NCBI GenBank assembly: GCA_022843905.1
Contig: JALHMT010000011.1
Coordinates: 62,001-126,000 of the forward strand
DNA from: Rubrivivax sp.
GTDB taxonomy: Bacteria; Pseudomonadota; Gammaproteobacteria; Burkholderiales; Burkholderiaceae_C
DNA length: 64,000 nucleotides
Direction of reading: 5' to 3'
The notes below the pieces were generated by a model. It did no database searches, was not told where the DNA came from, and worked only from the letters and a program-made list of their open reading frames with translations. Made by a program: the position numbers and the translations under genes. Below are positions 23,284 to 33,221 of this stretch, one piece after another (within the stretch, counting starts at the first letter, position 1; each line of letters opens with the position of its first letter).

Positions 23284-25772
23284 GTCGCCGCCTCCTGCGC
23301 CAGCACGAAGCTGTCCAGGTCGATGACCTTGTCCGCCATAGCCGTGAGTTCCGGTGTCTGCGAGACGAAGAACTCGCGCTGGTAGCCGCCCAGCCGGATC
23401 ACCTCGCGCTTCATGTCCATGAACATGCGCTTGCGATCCGGGTCGAGCGGACCGTCGGCCTCGTCGCAGAACAGCGTGCCGTACTCGCGGCCTGCGTTGC
23501 CGGCCAGGTAGAGCGCGATCGCGCGGGTCAGGCACTCGTTGATCCAGACCCGTTCGCCGCCACTCAGCAGGGCCACGCTCTTGGACTCGCCACCTTCGCC
23601 GTCGTGAACGACGATGTCGAAGCCTTCGCGCATCTCGCCCTTGGCAGTCGCCACCTGGGTACGGATCTCCAGCGTGAATCGCCGTCCGTAGCAGGCCAGC
23701 AGGAGGTCATTGGCCAGACCAGCGAGCGTCGGTCCGGCGTCGTCGATGTCCAGCGCGATCACGCCATCGTTGCTCAGGCACCTTGCCAGCAGCGTCCAGC
23801 CACTCAACTCAGATTCGACGTCCGATGCGCGCGCGTCGGTTGCGACCGCTGTGCCACTGATGCGCGCGTGCTGCGCCTGGAGCGCAGCTCGGCGCTCCTG
23901 AAGGCGAACAGCCGCGAGGTGAGCCTGCTCCGCACTTCGCAGCCCCGCATCTGCCTGTATCGAAGCGCGCCGCGCCGCTTCCAGCCGACCTCTGTCGAAG
24001 GCGGGAGGCAACGCGGCCACTGCGGCCGCGATGCGTCCTATCGACGCATCACGCTCGGTGCTCAGACGATCGCGCTCTGCAACCAGTCGGGCGCGGGCGG
24101 CGTCGATGTCGGCGCGCTCTGCCACCTCCTCGTCGGTTTCGGCCGGCGCGTCTTCGGCCAGCACAGCCAGTTCCGCATCGACCGCCGCGAGTGCGGCCCG
24201 GGCTTGGCGCATTTCGCCTTCCCGTGCTGCCAGCCGTGCCAGGCTCGACAAACGTGCGCTGGCACGTTCGAGTCGTCGCTCGGCTTCGTTGCGCAGTTCC
24301 CCAACCCCGGCCAGCGGGCGCAGTCCTTCGGACAGACCGGCTCGTTCCGCTTCTGCAGCGCGCTGGCGATCACGCAGCGCGGCGAACTGACCATCGACGG
24401 ACGGCAACATGGCCTGCGCTTCCCTGGCGTCACCAAGCAGCTTGCAGCGACCCAGCAGGTCGGTCCCGACGCAGGGCACTTCCGCGGCAAGTCCGAAGCG
24501 CCGCTGCAGGTCCGCATGCCTCAGTGACACCTGCCCGGCCTCGCGCTCGATGCCCTCGATCTGCTGGGCCAGCAGCCTCACCTTGCCGCGAAGCTGGTCC
24601 GCCTTGTCCGCGAGCGCCTGGGCGGCCGTCGCGCGCTCGGTTCGTATCTGCACCGCCCGTTCCGCCGCCATCAGCCTGCGCGATGCCCGTGCGACCCCAC
24701 CCGCTCCAGCGCACGACTGCCGGAGTGCATCGCGCTGTCGGGTGAGCCGGGCCCGCTGTTCGGCATGCTGGCGCTTCCTGGCAGCGGCCCGCTGCGCCAG
24801 CGCGCCGGCCCTGACGTCGAGTCGAGCGAGTTCCTCCGCAAGCCGCTGGAGTGCCGCCCTGGCGCCGGCTGCAGCCCTGTCGCGTTCGGCGGCAAGCTCG
24901 GTGCGTCGCTTGTCGGTTTCCGCTGCCGCCTGTGAGTCCGCGAGCACAGTGGCCTCTGCAGCACGGGCCGCATCCAGTGATCGCGCTGCGGCGTCCCGTT
25001 CGCTGGCCGCCCGTGAGAGGGCTGTCTCGGGATCACCGAGTGCGCTCAGTTCGCCAGCCAGGCGCGCGATTTCAGCCGCCGCGCCGGCCTGCTCCTGCCG
25101 GATCAGCGCCAGACCATTCTTGAGCAGCCTGGCCGTTTCCGCAGCCCGCTCGCCCTGCTCCCGGACCTGGTCCAGGCCCAGCAGGTCGGCCAGCAGGCCC
25201 TTGATCTCGCCGTTCCGGTAGGCCGACAGCGGCCGCTTGCCCTGGGCCGAGAACACCGACGTGAAGAAGGTCTCCGGCGGGCCCAGCAGTTCACGCACTG
25301 CCTGCTCGTAGATGTCGACCTTGCCGTCGCTGACGGTGCCGTCGGCCAGCGTTACCGTTTTCCAATGGCTGCCGGACTGCTCGAACAGGAACGCCTCGGT
25401 CTTGCGTTTGCCATTGACGCGAAACACAAGTTGCGATTTGTAGCGGTGCCCCCGGTGCTCCCAGGTCAGTTCCTTCTGGCTTTCCGGTAGAAAGACGTGG
25501 TCGTAGTACGAGAACGCACCGAGACCATCGGCACCGGCGCGGGAGGGCATGACGAGGTACGGATGGAGGTTGTCCATCACCGTTGTCTTGCCGCGCCCAT
25601 TGGCTCCGGCAATGGCCACCAGCGTTGCGTCGCCGGCCAGCGCCTCGACATCGAGCCGAAGGGTGTCGCGGCCGAGCCCGCTGCGGATGCCCTTGAAGCC
25701 GGTCAGTGTCAGCACGAGGGGGCGGTAGCCGCGCGCCGCATTCGGTTGCTCACCCTGTTCTTTGTCGCCCAT
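23280..25772 (-). CDS. SbcC/Rad50-like SMC-type ATPase
   Basis: This 830-residue ABC-type DNA-repair ATPase has the Walker A GANGRGKTT at residues 56-64, the signature LLSGGERVW and the Walker B TLFCDEADGPLD. These sit at the two ends of about 450 residues of Ala/Arg/Glu-rich coiled coil. The apex carries CVGTDLLGRC, a hook-like cysteine pair. It would bind DNA ends together with an SbcD/Mre11 nuclease, for which the protein at 27977-29311 is the candidate. The ATG at 25772 has AAGGGG upstream; the longer frame is not supported. It is about 200 residues shorter than E. coli SbcC, as in phage versions. Confidence 0.85.
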   Translation of the reverse strand: MGDKEQGEQPNAARGYRPLVLTLTGFKGIRSGLGRDTLRLDVEALAGDATLVAIAGANGRGKTTVMDNLHPYLVMPSRAGADGLGAFSYYDHVFLPESQKELTWEHRGHRYKSQLVFRVNGKRKTEAFLFEQSGSHWKTVTLADGTVSDGKVDIYEQAVRELLGPPETFFTSVFSAQGKRPLSAYRNGEIKGLLADLLGLDQVREQGERAAETARLLKNGLALIRQEQAGAAAEIARLAGELSALGDPETALSRAASERDAAARSLDAARAAEATVLADSQAAAETDKRRTELAAERDRAAAGARAALQRLAEELARLDVRAGALAQRAAARKRQHAEQRARLTRQRDALRQSCAGAGGVARASRRLMAAERAVQIRTERATAAQALADKADQLRGKVRLLAQQIEGIEREAGQVSLRHADLQRRFGLAAEVPCVGTDLLGRCKLLGDAREAQAMLPSVDGQFAALRDRQRAAEAERAGLSEGLRPLAGVGELRNEAERRLERASARLSSLARLAAREGEMRQARAALAAVDAELAVLAEDAPAETDEEVAERADIDAARARLVAERDRLSTERDASIGRIAAAVAALPPAFDRGRLEAARRASIQADAGLRSAEQAHLAAVRLQERRAALQAQHARISGTAVATDARASDVESELSGWTLLARCLSNDGVIALDIDDAGPTLAGLANDLLLACYGRRFTLEIRTQVATAKGEMREGFDIVVHDGEGGESKSVALLSGGERVWINECLTRAIALYLAGNAGREYGTLFCDEADGPLDPDRKRMFMDMKREVIRLGGYQREFFVSQTPELTAMADKVIDLDSFVLAQEAAT

Positions 25773-25949
25773 TGCAATTCCCCTTTCCAAGGTACTCTGT
25801 GCAGTAACTCCAGCCATGCTCATGAGTCTCTCGCCAACGATCAGGGCGTCAACCACCGGCTGCGAGACGCGTGCGCCCGTCAGGTGGGTGCTGTCTGCAG
25901 CACGTTGTTTCATCGACCCGGGATCCATCGCGCCGAAAAGGTGGGCGAT

Positions 25950-27401
25950 GTGAGCTCGCGCGACCTCGACTCCGCCTTACCGGCGGACAGCAAGGAGGTC
26001 GGGCAGGGAAGCGGCGACAGCGATGCCGCGCAGAACGAGAGCGAGGCGCGGCTGCGCCGCAGCCTGCTGCGCGCGACCGCCAACAACGCAAGGTTGAGTT
26101 CGGTGGCGCTGGGCTTCGCCACGCTCTATGTCGGATGGCTGGCCTGGCGATTCGCAGATTCGAGGCTGCTGGCGCTGGCGCTGGTCGTCACGGGACTGGC
26201 CACCGCGATCTGGCGCTGGTCGATCGCCGGCATGGCCGCCGTCGACATCCTGCCGCGCGAGGATCTGGAGCGCCGCTTCCATGGCGCGCTAGACCGCAAC
26301 GCCTACCTGGTCTGCTGTTTCTGGGCGCCAGCTTCGCTGATCGTGTATCCGGCCATCACCGACAAGGGGCACGCCGTCACCTACGCGCTCTGCGCACTCG
26401 GATCGATGAGCGTCGGTTCGATGTACCTGCTGCCGGGTGCGCACCGCGGCTTCTGGGTCCTGGCGGGCGTGCAGTTCGCTTCCTTCCTCGTTGCCACCGT
26501 CTTCATCGAGACCGAGCACCTCTGGGTGACGGCTTTCCTGCTGGTGCTCTACGCCGTGGCGGCATATCGGATCTCGGACCAGGTGCGACGAACGACGCGC
26601 AACCTGCTGCGCACGCACCAGGTCACTGACCAGTTGCGCCACGAAGCGATCGAACGCGAGCAGGCGATGCTGGTCGAAGCGGCGTCGGCTGCGCGCACTG
26701 CCGAACTGACGGCCACGGAGCGCCAGCAGGTCTTCATGGCCAAGGTCGGCCATGAGATCCGCACACCCGCCCAGATCATCATGGCGGACGTCGAGTTCCT
26801 GGAACACCGACTCGCCGACAGCCCGGAGCTGCATCTGACCCTGCGCCGGCTTCACTCCGCCGCGGACCTGATGGCACACCAGATGCAGGGGATCGCCGAC
26901 TATGCGCGCAGCCAGTCCTGGCGCGCCGACGATCGGCTGCAGCTCGCGCAGTTGTCCGCCGTCGTCGGCGACATCACCAACCTTCACGCGTCGACCGCCG
27001 GCGCGAAGGGGCTCGCCCTCAAGGTTGCTGCGCAGGACGTGGAACTGCTGCTGGACCTCGGCAAGGTCCGCCAGATCGTCGAGAACCTCGTCGGCAATGC
27101 CGTCAAGTACACCGCCACCGGAGAGATCAGCGTTTCCGCGGAAGTGCGATGGACCATGACCGGGCCGCGCGAACTCGTGATCGTGGTCGCGGACACCGGC
27201 ATCGGCATCCCGGAAGACGTCCAGGACCGCGTCTTCGAGCCCTTCTTCAAGGCGGCGCAGTCGCCGGCCCGGAGGGACGGCCTGGGACTCGGCCTGGCCA
27301 TCGTTAAGTCGCTCGTCACCAAACTCGGCGGCCGCATCGAACTGCAGTCGCGCGCCGGCAAGGGCACGACGGTCGTCGTATCGCTTCCGCTTGCCGAATA
27401 G
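25950..27401 (+). CDS. membrane sensor histidine kinase
   Basis: This 483-residue kinase has an N-terminal membrane region of about five or six hydrophobic segments (residues about 40-215) and a short coiled coil. The dimerisation/H-box is GHEIRTPAQ, with the phosphorylated His near 268. The HATPase domain shows the N-box IVENLVGNAVKYT, the G1 box DTGIGIPE and the G2 box GLGLGLAI. There is no receiver domain and no response regulator gene in the window. The start is uncertain: GTG 25950 has AAAGG upstream, and GTG 25941 is an alternative. It lies antisense between the two halves of an SbcC/SbcD-like pair. Confidence 0.85.
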   Translation: MSSRDLDSALPADSKEVGQGSGDSDAAQNESEARLRRSLLRATANNARLSSVALGFATLYVGWLAWRFADSRLLALALVVTGLATAIWRWSIAGMAAVDILPREDLERRFHGALDRNAYLVCCFWAPASLIVYPAITDKGHAVTYALCALGSMSVGSMYLLPGAHRGFWVLAGVQFASFLVATVFIETEHLWVTAFLLVLYAVAAYRISDQVRRTTRNLLRTHQVTDQLRHEAIEREQAMLVEAASAARTAELTATERQQVFMAKVGHEIRTPAQIIMADVEFLEHRLADSPELHLTLRRLHSAADLMAHQMQGIADYARSQSWRADDRLQLAQLSAVVGDITNLHASTAGAKGLALKVAAQDVELLLDLGKVRQIVENLVGNAVKYTATGEISVSAEVRWTMTGPRELVIVVADTGIGIPEDVQDRVFEPFFKAAQSPARRDGLGLGLAIVKSLVTKLGGRIELQSRAGKGTTVVVSLPLAE

Positions 27402-27430
27402 GCGGGCAGCACGGAAAGAAGGAGCACAGC

Positions 27431-27889
27431 ATGCCCAGGATCGACGTCACCACCGTACCCGCACGCCAGGGATCGGGCTATCCGAAGCCGTTCGATGCAC
27501 CCTGCAGCGAGCGCACCCGCCGGCGCCTGGGCGAAGCCGGCGGGCTTCGCGACTTCGGCGTCAACCTGATGACCCTGCCGCCGGGCGGTTGGTCCAGCCA
27601 GCGCCACTGGCACAGCGACGAGGACGAGTTCGTCTATCTGCTTGAAGGCGAAGTGACGCTCGTCGAGGATGGCGGCGAGACATCGTTGCGCGCCGGCGAT
27701 TGCGCGGCTTTTCCGAAGGGCACCGGCAATGGCCACCACCTGATCAACAGGTCCTCCGCGATCGCCGTCTACCTGGAAGTGGGCTCGCACAATCCGAACG
27801 ACCTTTCCACCTGCTCCGACATCGACATGATGAGTTCCAACGCCGACGGCCGGTTCGTGCACAAGGACGGCACACCCTTCTCCGGGTGA
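27431..27889 (+). CDS. cupin-domain protein
   Basis: This 152-residue single-cupin protein has motif 1 in HWHSDEDEFVYLLEGEVTL and motif 2 in AGDCAAFPKGTGNGHHL. These supply the usual His/His/Glu/His metal ligands. Many such proteins bind sugars or small acids, and the substrate here is unknown. It follows the histidine kinase by 29 bases with AAGGAG upstream, so the two form an operon. A role in sensing or detoxifying the kinase ligand is possible. Confidence 0.8.
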   Translation: MPRIDVTTVPARQGSGYPKPFDAPCSERTRRRLGEAGGLRDFGVNLMTLPPGGWSSQRHWHSDEDEFVYLLEGEVTLVEDGGETSLRAGDCAAFPKGTGNGHHLINRSSAIAVYLEVGSHNPNDLSTCSDIDMMSSNADGRFVHKDGTPFSG

Positions 27890-27976
27890 TAGCGGCGCGC
27901 ATAGGTTCGAAAGCGCTGCTGCCGTGACCGCGGAAGATCCCGGACCGACCGCTCGATGTTCCGGGGTGCCGAAGGC

Positions 27977-29311
27977 TCAGAACAGCTCCAACTCGGCTGC
28001 TGCACCGCCCGCGATCGATCTGGGTTCCGTGGCGCAAGCGTCCGGCCTGACCGCCAGCGACAAGGGGTCTGGAACTTCCGCCCGAGGACGCCGCGTCAGC
28101 ACCTCACCGGCGATCTGCTCGGGCGTCTGGTGCGAGAGGCGCTCCAGGTACGCCAGCAGCGGCTCCACCCTGGCGCCCGTGACCCCGGCCCATGCGCGCA
28201 CCTTGTCGCCCAGGCTTGCGCATCGCGAGATGCCTTCTGCCCGGCTGCGCACGATGGGCACGAACCGCCCTTCCAGTTGCACGCCTGCCGCACCTGCCAG
28301 CGCGCGCTTGATGGCCTCGCGGTCGACCTCGTGCCGATCCTCGTCGGCGATCGTCCAGCGCACGCGTACCCAGGTACCTTCCAGGTCACCGCCAGACACC
28401 GCCGCCTCGATCCGTGCCAGGTCGGGCTTGCCCTCGAAGACCAGGTCGACGGTCCGCCTCGCTGGGGTCGGCACCAGCTCGAACGTCAACGCCGAGGCGC
28501 CGACCTCCCACAACACGAAGCCCTTGTCGCCGACCTCGCCATGGTGGAAGCGGCCGATCGATCCGGCATAGGCCACGACACGCCCGCCCTGCTCCCAGTG
28601 CTGGTGTCGGTGGATGTGTCCCAGCATGAAGGCCTGGGCCTGTGCCGCGAAGAGCGCAGCCGACGTGAACTCATGGTCGAAGCCGGCCATCGGCACGTCG
28701 TGCTCGGTGATGCACCCGGTGACCGTGCCGTGCGACACGCCGACGGTCGGTACCAGAGCCTCACGTGCCGCCCGATTGCTGGCCGCAAACCCGGCCAGCA
28801 AGGCCGTCAGTTCCTGGCCCAGCGCGACAGCTGCGTCGGCTGCGCCGACACTCGCCGCGACGGTCGCCTTGTTGACCGTCGGCACGCAGGTGAACAGGAC
28901 TCGCGTGCCTTCGGGCAACTGGTCCTGTGCCCCGTCGAACCGCCAGCCCCGGGATTCGAACCATGTACGGTCCTGGCGCAGCGCCACCTGGCCGATGCGA
29001 TCGGCCACATGCACGCCGAACCGGCCTCCGAGCAGGCGGAAGATCGCCAGCGTGCCCGGTGGCTCGTGGGAGAAGGTGCCCTGCAGCATCAGCACCGGAC
29101 AGTGATCCGCCAGCCGGCGCACGTGCCGCGCCAAGCGTTCGACCGCCGGGCTGTGCACGTCGAGCGCGTGGTCGGTCGAGTCGCCCGAGATGACCGCGAC
29201 CTCCGCGCCGCGCCGGATGGACTCGTCCACCGCGAAGCCGAAACAGCGGTCGGCCTCGGCCAGGTTCTTCTCGCTGTAATGCAGGTCGGAAAACTGCGCG
29301 ATCCGGATCAT
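27977..29311 (-). CDS. SbcD/Mre11-like metallophosphoesterase
   Basis: This 444-residue calcineurin-like nuclease shows SDLHYSE (D9, H11), GDSTDH (43-48), a divergent GTFSHE in place of GNHD/E, and GHIH near residue 230. This is the expected order of di-metal ligands. The C-terminal 150 residues form the capping and partner-binding region. It should work with the SbcC/Rad50-like ATPase at 23280-25772 as an end-processing nuclease. Unusually, two genes of opposite orientation separate the partners. GAGGTGA five bases upstream supports the start. Confidence 0.8.
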   Translation of the reverse strand: MIRIAQFSDLHYSEKNLAEADRCFGFAVDESIRRGAEVAVISGDSTDHALDVHSPAVERLARHVRRLADHCPVLMLQGTFSHEPPGTLAIFRLLGGRFGVHVADRIGQVALRQDRTWFESRGWRFDGAQDQLPEGTRVLFTCVPTVNKATVAASVGAADAAVALGQELTALLAGFAASNRAAREALVPTVGVSHGTVTGCITEHDVPMAGFDHEFTSAALFAAQAQAFMLGHIHRHQHWEQGGRVVAYAGSIGRFHHGEVGDKGFVLWEVGASALTFELVPTPARRTVDLVFEGKPDLARIEAAVSGGDLEGTWVRVRWTIADEDRHEVDREAIKRALAGAAGVQLEGRFVPIVRSRAEGISRCASLGDKVRAWAGVTGARVEPLLAYLERLSHQTPEQIAGEVLTRRPRAEVPDPLSLAVRPDACATEPRSIAGGAAAELELF

Positions 29312-29400
29312 GGAGTCACCTCGCTGTAGCTTCGATCGGGGTTCGGACGTGTTGCCATCGTCGCGCGCCGCTTCGCCCGATCAAGGCGGCGCCCTGGGAT

Positions 29401-30828
29401 TCAGCTGAAGACATCCAGCTCGGCATCGACCTTGGCGCGGAATCCCTCGCCGTCGTCGGCGAATCCGGCAACTTCGTCGAGCGCCCGCTTTCGGCCGTTC
29501 GCGTTCATCTTCCAGCCGCGACCCCAACGCTTCTCGGCGTAGCGCTCGAAGCGCTCGACCACGACACCCAGCGCCGCGGCGGCCTGTGCCACCCTTGCAG
29601 CCTCGTCGCCGCCGTTGGCCGCCGGCTCGCGCTGCGCTTCGGCCCGGGCGCTGTGGGCCGGCATCGCTGCCCTGTCAGGGCCGCCCTGCGAGGCCGGCGC
29701 CGCGGCGCGATCGGGTGCCGGTGCAGCCCGAGGTGAAGAGGCGGACGACTCCATCACGCCATCGTCGCCGACCACTGATCCGCCAGCGAAGCGGCGGTCC
29801 GCAGGCCCGCCCTCAAGTACGTTCAGCGCCTCGGCAGCACGTGCCTCGGCACCGTCCAGTCCTTCGTCGGGCCGCAGCAGCGCCGCCACATCGACCGGTG
29901 CCTCGAGTTCGATCAGCCACTGCGAAGTGCGCACCGGCCGGCCTTCCTCGTCGATCCGGGGCACCTCGACCAGCCGCTTGGTCAGGTAGAACGGCGTGCG
30001 CCTGCCGTCCAGGAAGCCTGAGATGCGGCCGCCCCGCATGAAGCCGATGGTCTGGAACTTCTGGATCGCGGCGTTCATCGCGTAGAAGCTGTTGGTCGGC
30101 AACTCGAAGGCGCTGATCGACTTGATCCCGGGGATGAAGAAGATGAACCGCCCCGACAGGTTGCACTTTCGGTCCTGGTATTCGGCGCAGGATTCGGGAT
30201 CGCACAGGCCGCCGTTGTCGGCGCGGCGCATGGTCTTGCGGCCGCCCCAGACGCGGATGGCCCGGCGCGTGCCGCTGACCACGGGCACGGGGGCATGGCT
30301 CATGCAGTAGCGGGTCTGGCCGTCTGCGGCGTACTCCGACCAGAAGCGTCGCTCGTTGGCCGTCCACGCCACCAGTTCATGCGGCATCACCGACTGCCAC
30401 GCATCGGCCGGAAAGACCACCGGGAAGCGGTAAAGCCGCTTCACCCCGTCGCCCCGGTCTTCGCCGAACAGGTCCGTGATCTGCCGCGCGATCTCCGGGT
30501 TCGGGAAGTCCTCCCCACGCACCGTGAAGTAGGGGACGTTCTTCGGCAGCAGCGGGTTCTTGAGGTCCGGAAAGGCCTCGGCGATCTCCCGCTCGATGCT
30601 GTCGAAGCTCTTGCCCTGCTCGACGCCACGCTCGTAGATGGCGCGCACGCGCTGGTTCTCGGCCGCGCGGCGCGTCAGCACCTTGATGCCGGCACGGATG
30701 CGGCCGGCCACCGGGATGCGGGGCGCCGTGCGGCCCAGCAGTGTGGGCACGGCAAGCGCACCGCCCTGCACCACTGCGACGGGACCGGCCTGGCCGTTAG
30801 TCGCCACGTTCTCCATTGCAATTGCCAT
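29401..30828 (-). CDS. conserved phage/island protein with cysteine cluster
   Basis: This 475-residue protein belongs to a family seen beside SbcCD-like and DinG genes on islands. The N-terminal 260 residues are well conserved in character (RIPVAGRIRAGIKVLTRRA, VPYFTVRGEDFPNPEIARQI). A cysteine cluster (RYCMSH, then GLCDPESCAEYQDRKC) is likely to bind zinc. The C-terminal 170 residues contain a Pro/Ala linker and a short helical domain. Relatives are annotated as hydrolase or metal-binding protein, and a recombination directionality-like role has been suggested for similar phage proteins. I cannot decide between these. Confidence 0.65.
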   Translation of the reverse strand: MAIAMENVATNGQAGPVAVVQGGALAVPTLLGRTAPRIPVAGRIRAGIKVLTRRAAENQRVRAIYERGVEQGKSFDSIEREIAEAFPDLKNPLLPKNVPYFTVRGEDFPNPEIARQITDLFGEDRGDGVKRLYRFPVVFPADAWQSVMPHELVAWTANERRFWSEYAADGQTRYCMSHAPVPVVSGTRRAIRVWGGRKTMRRADNGGLCDPESCAEYQDRKCNLSGRFIFFIPGIKSISAFELPTNSFYAMNAAIQKFQTIGFMRGGRISGFLDGRRTPFYLTKRLVEVPRIDEEGRPVRTSQWLIELEAPVDVAALLRPDEGLDGAEARAAEALNVLEGGPADRRFAGGSVVGDDGVMESSASSPRAAPAPDRAAAPASQGGPDRAAMPAHSARAEAQREPAANGGDEAARVAQAAAALGVVVERFERYAEKRWGRGWKMNANGRKRALDEVAGFADDGEGFRAKVDAELDVFS

Positions 30829-30891
30829 TGCAGGCTCCTTGTCCAGGTTGAGGGGGATGGAGCAACCATGCTCCCCCCGGAATCGCGTTCA

Positions 30892-33072
30892 TCAACCCCG
30901 CGGTCCGCTTGTTGACCGCTGATGGGCCGGCTCGATGACAAGCTCGAAATCGGGCAGGCCGCGCATCAGCAGGCGACCCCAGCGCCTGGAGACGAGGCGG
31001 CGATCCAGGATCGTTGCCGTGCCATGGTCCTCGTCGGTGCGGATGAGGCGCCCGAGTTGCTGCTTGAGGCGGACCGCGGTCTCCGGGACGGTGATGTCGA
31101 TGAAGGGCGAGCGCCCCTGTGACTCGATCCACTCCCGGCGCGCCTCCTCGAGCGGAGAGTCAGGCACGGAGAACGGCAACTTGGCGCACACCACGTGAGT
31201 GCAGTACTCGCGTGGCAGGTCGACTCCTTCGGAAAAGCTCTGCAGCCCGAACAGCACCGATCGCTCGCCGCTGTCGATTGCGGCACGATGCCGCGACAGC
31301 ATCTCCATCTTCGGCATCATGCCCTGCATCAGGGTGCAGCGCCGCAGGTCCTCCGGCAGCAGCGCATAGACCTCGCGCATCTGCTTGCCCGACGCGAACA
31401 GCACCAGCGTACCGAGCGTCTGAACGAGACCCGGCATGCGCTCGACAACCTCGTCCGTGTGCCGCCGGGCATCGCCAGGATCCGTGCGCATCGCAGGAAT
31501 GACGAGCCTGGCGTTCGAACGGTAGTCGAACGGCGATTCCACGCGCAGGAACTGGACGGCCGTGTAGACCGAGAGGCCGGACTGCTGGAGGAAGAGGTCG
31601 AAGGTGCCGCACGAAGTCAGCGTCGCCGACATCAGGATCACGCCGCTGGCCCGGTTCCACAGCAACTGGCGCAGCTTTTCGCTGCCACTGATGGGTGATG
31701 CACAGACCAGGTAGTCGCTCGACGAGGACGTGCTGTCGTGCAGCTCGATCCACCGGGCCACCGGCGCCTCGCCTTCGACATCCTCGGCCAGCACCAGGCG
31801 CCAGGTCTCGACGAGGTTGTCCAGCTTTGCCGCGAAGAACCCAAGCGCTGACAGCACCTGGGTAGCCAGAGACCCCTCGATCGAGGCACGCTGCAGGACG
31901 GCGTCACGAAGCACGGCAAACGTCTTCTGCAGGTCGGATGCCGCCGAGTGGAGCAAACCACCGTGTCGCAGTACCCACTCCGGCAATTCGCCGTTCCTGA
32001 AACGGCGAGCCCTCTTCACCTCGAAGGCCCGGGTCGCGTGGATCAGACCGTACAGCTCACCCAGTTCCTCGTCTATGCACCGGGCCTGATCACGGGCATC
32101 ACGCAGCAGCCCGTCATCCAGGCGCAGGGCCAGAACGGCGTCGCGCACCGCGTCGGTGGCACCCTGCACCCATTCCCTGGCCCCGCGGATGGCGTGTCGG
32201 GCCGCGAAGTGCTCCACCACCTTGGCCGACAGGCTGTGCGCCTCGTCGAACACGTAGAAGGTCTCGCTCGCAGGCGGCAGCACGCTGCCAGTCTCCATGT
32301 CCAGCGCCGAGAGGACGAGGTCGTGGTTTGCGATCACCAGGTCCGCCTCCTTCGCACGCTGGCGCGCGGCCTGAAACGGGCAGCGAGCGAAGTCGGGGCA
32401 GCGATTGCCCGAGCATCCCTGGCGGTCTGTCGTCAGGTCGGCCCATAGCTCGTCGGCGACCGGGACGGCCAGTTCGTCTCGATCGCCGTTCCAGCGGCCG
32501 GCCTCGAAGGACTCGGCCAGGCCGACGACGATCCTGCGTTGGCGGCGCAGCGCAGACTCCGTGGCGGCGAGGCTGGCGCTGTGAAATTGCCCTTGCAGGC
32601 CAATGCGCTCATCTCTGGCCTCGTCAGGCAGCAGGGCCTGCTGGCCCGCTGCCGTGCCGGCGGCCATCAGGCGGGCTGTGCAGGCGTAGCGGCGCCGGCC
32701 CTTTGCAACCGCGAAGCTGAAGTCCAGCGGCAGCAGGGCCTGCAGCATCGGAGCGTCCTTCTCCGCATACTGATGCTGGAGCGCGACCGTCGAACTCGAC
32801 ACGACGAGGCGCTTGCCGAGCGTGCGTGCCATCACCAGCGCAGGAACCAGGGCACCGAAGGACTTGCCCGTTCCGGTGCCGGCCTCGATCACCGCGATGT
32901 ATTCACCCCGGCCGCCACCACCTTCATCCGGATCCTGCCGGCAGCAAGCCAGAGTGTTCGCGACAGCGGCGACCAGCTCGAGTTGGGGACGCCTCGTCCT
33001 GAACCCAGCGATGCCGTCCCGCAGCGCGTTCATACACTGCCGGACGAGGTCCTTGTCGGTGTCGGTCAGCAT
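30892..33072 (-). CDS. dinG: DinG-like ATP-dependent DNA helicase
   Basis: This 726-residue superfamily 2 helicase of the XPD/DinG group unwinds DNA 5'-3' and acts on R-loops and other structures. Walker A AGTGTGKS is at 64-71 and the DEAH box near 275. A cysteine set that could hold a 4Fe-4S cluster starts at RRYACTA near 131 and continues in GCSGNRCPDFARCPF near 220. Late motifs FGLQSFSEGVDLP and LKQQLGRLIRT complete the helicase core. Its length equals that of chromosomal DinG. It heads the minus-strand run with the Cys-cluster and SbcD-like genes. Confidence 0.85.
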   Translation of the reverse strand: MLTDTDKDLVRQCMNALRDGIAGFRTRRPQLELVAAVANTLACCRQDPDEGGGGRGEYIAVIEAGTGTGKSFGALVPALVMARTLGKRLVVSSSTVALQHQYAEKDAPMLQALLPLDFSFAVAKGRRRYACTARLMAAGTAAGQQALLPDEARDERIGLQGQFHSASLAATESALRRQRRIVVGLAESFEAGRWNGDRDELAVPVADELWADLTTDRQGCSGNRCPDFARCPFQAARQRAKEADLVIANHDLVLSALDMETGSVLPPASETFYVFDEAHSLSAKVVEHFAARHAIRGAREWVQGATDAVRDAVLALRLDDGLLRDARDQARCIDEELGELYGLIHATRAFEVKRARRFRNGELPEWVLRHGGLLHSAASDLQKTFAVLRDAVLQRASIEGSLATQVLSALGFFAAKLDNLVETWRLVLAEDVEGEAPVARWIELHDSTSSSSDYLVCASPISGSEKLRQLLWNRASGVILMSATLTSCGTFDLFLQQSGLSVYTAVQFLRVESPFDYRSNARLVIPAMRTDPGDARRHTDEVVERMPGLVQTLGTLVLFASGKQMREVYALLPEDLRRCTLMQGMMPKMEMLSRHRAAIDSGERSVLFGLQSFSEGVDLPREYCTHVVCAKLPFSVPDSPLEEARREWIESQGRSPFIDITVPETAVRLKQQLGRLIRTDEDHGTATILDRRLVSRRWGRLLMRGLPDFELVIEPAHQRSTSGPRG

Positions 33073-33221
33073 CGGAGCAGGCTACGCGTCAACCCAGCGC
33101 GATCAAGCCCCCGCGTCGCACTTGTGCGCCTGGTTCTTCGAGGTCTGACCGAGCAGGACGGATTCGGCCAGGGTCGAAATGACGTGAACGACCAAGGGCT
33201 TGCCCCCCGACAATCGAAACC

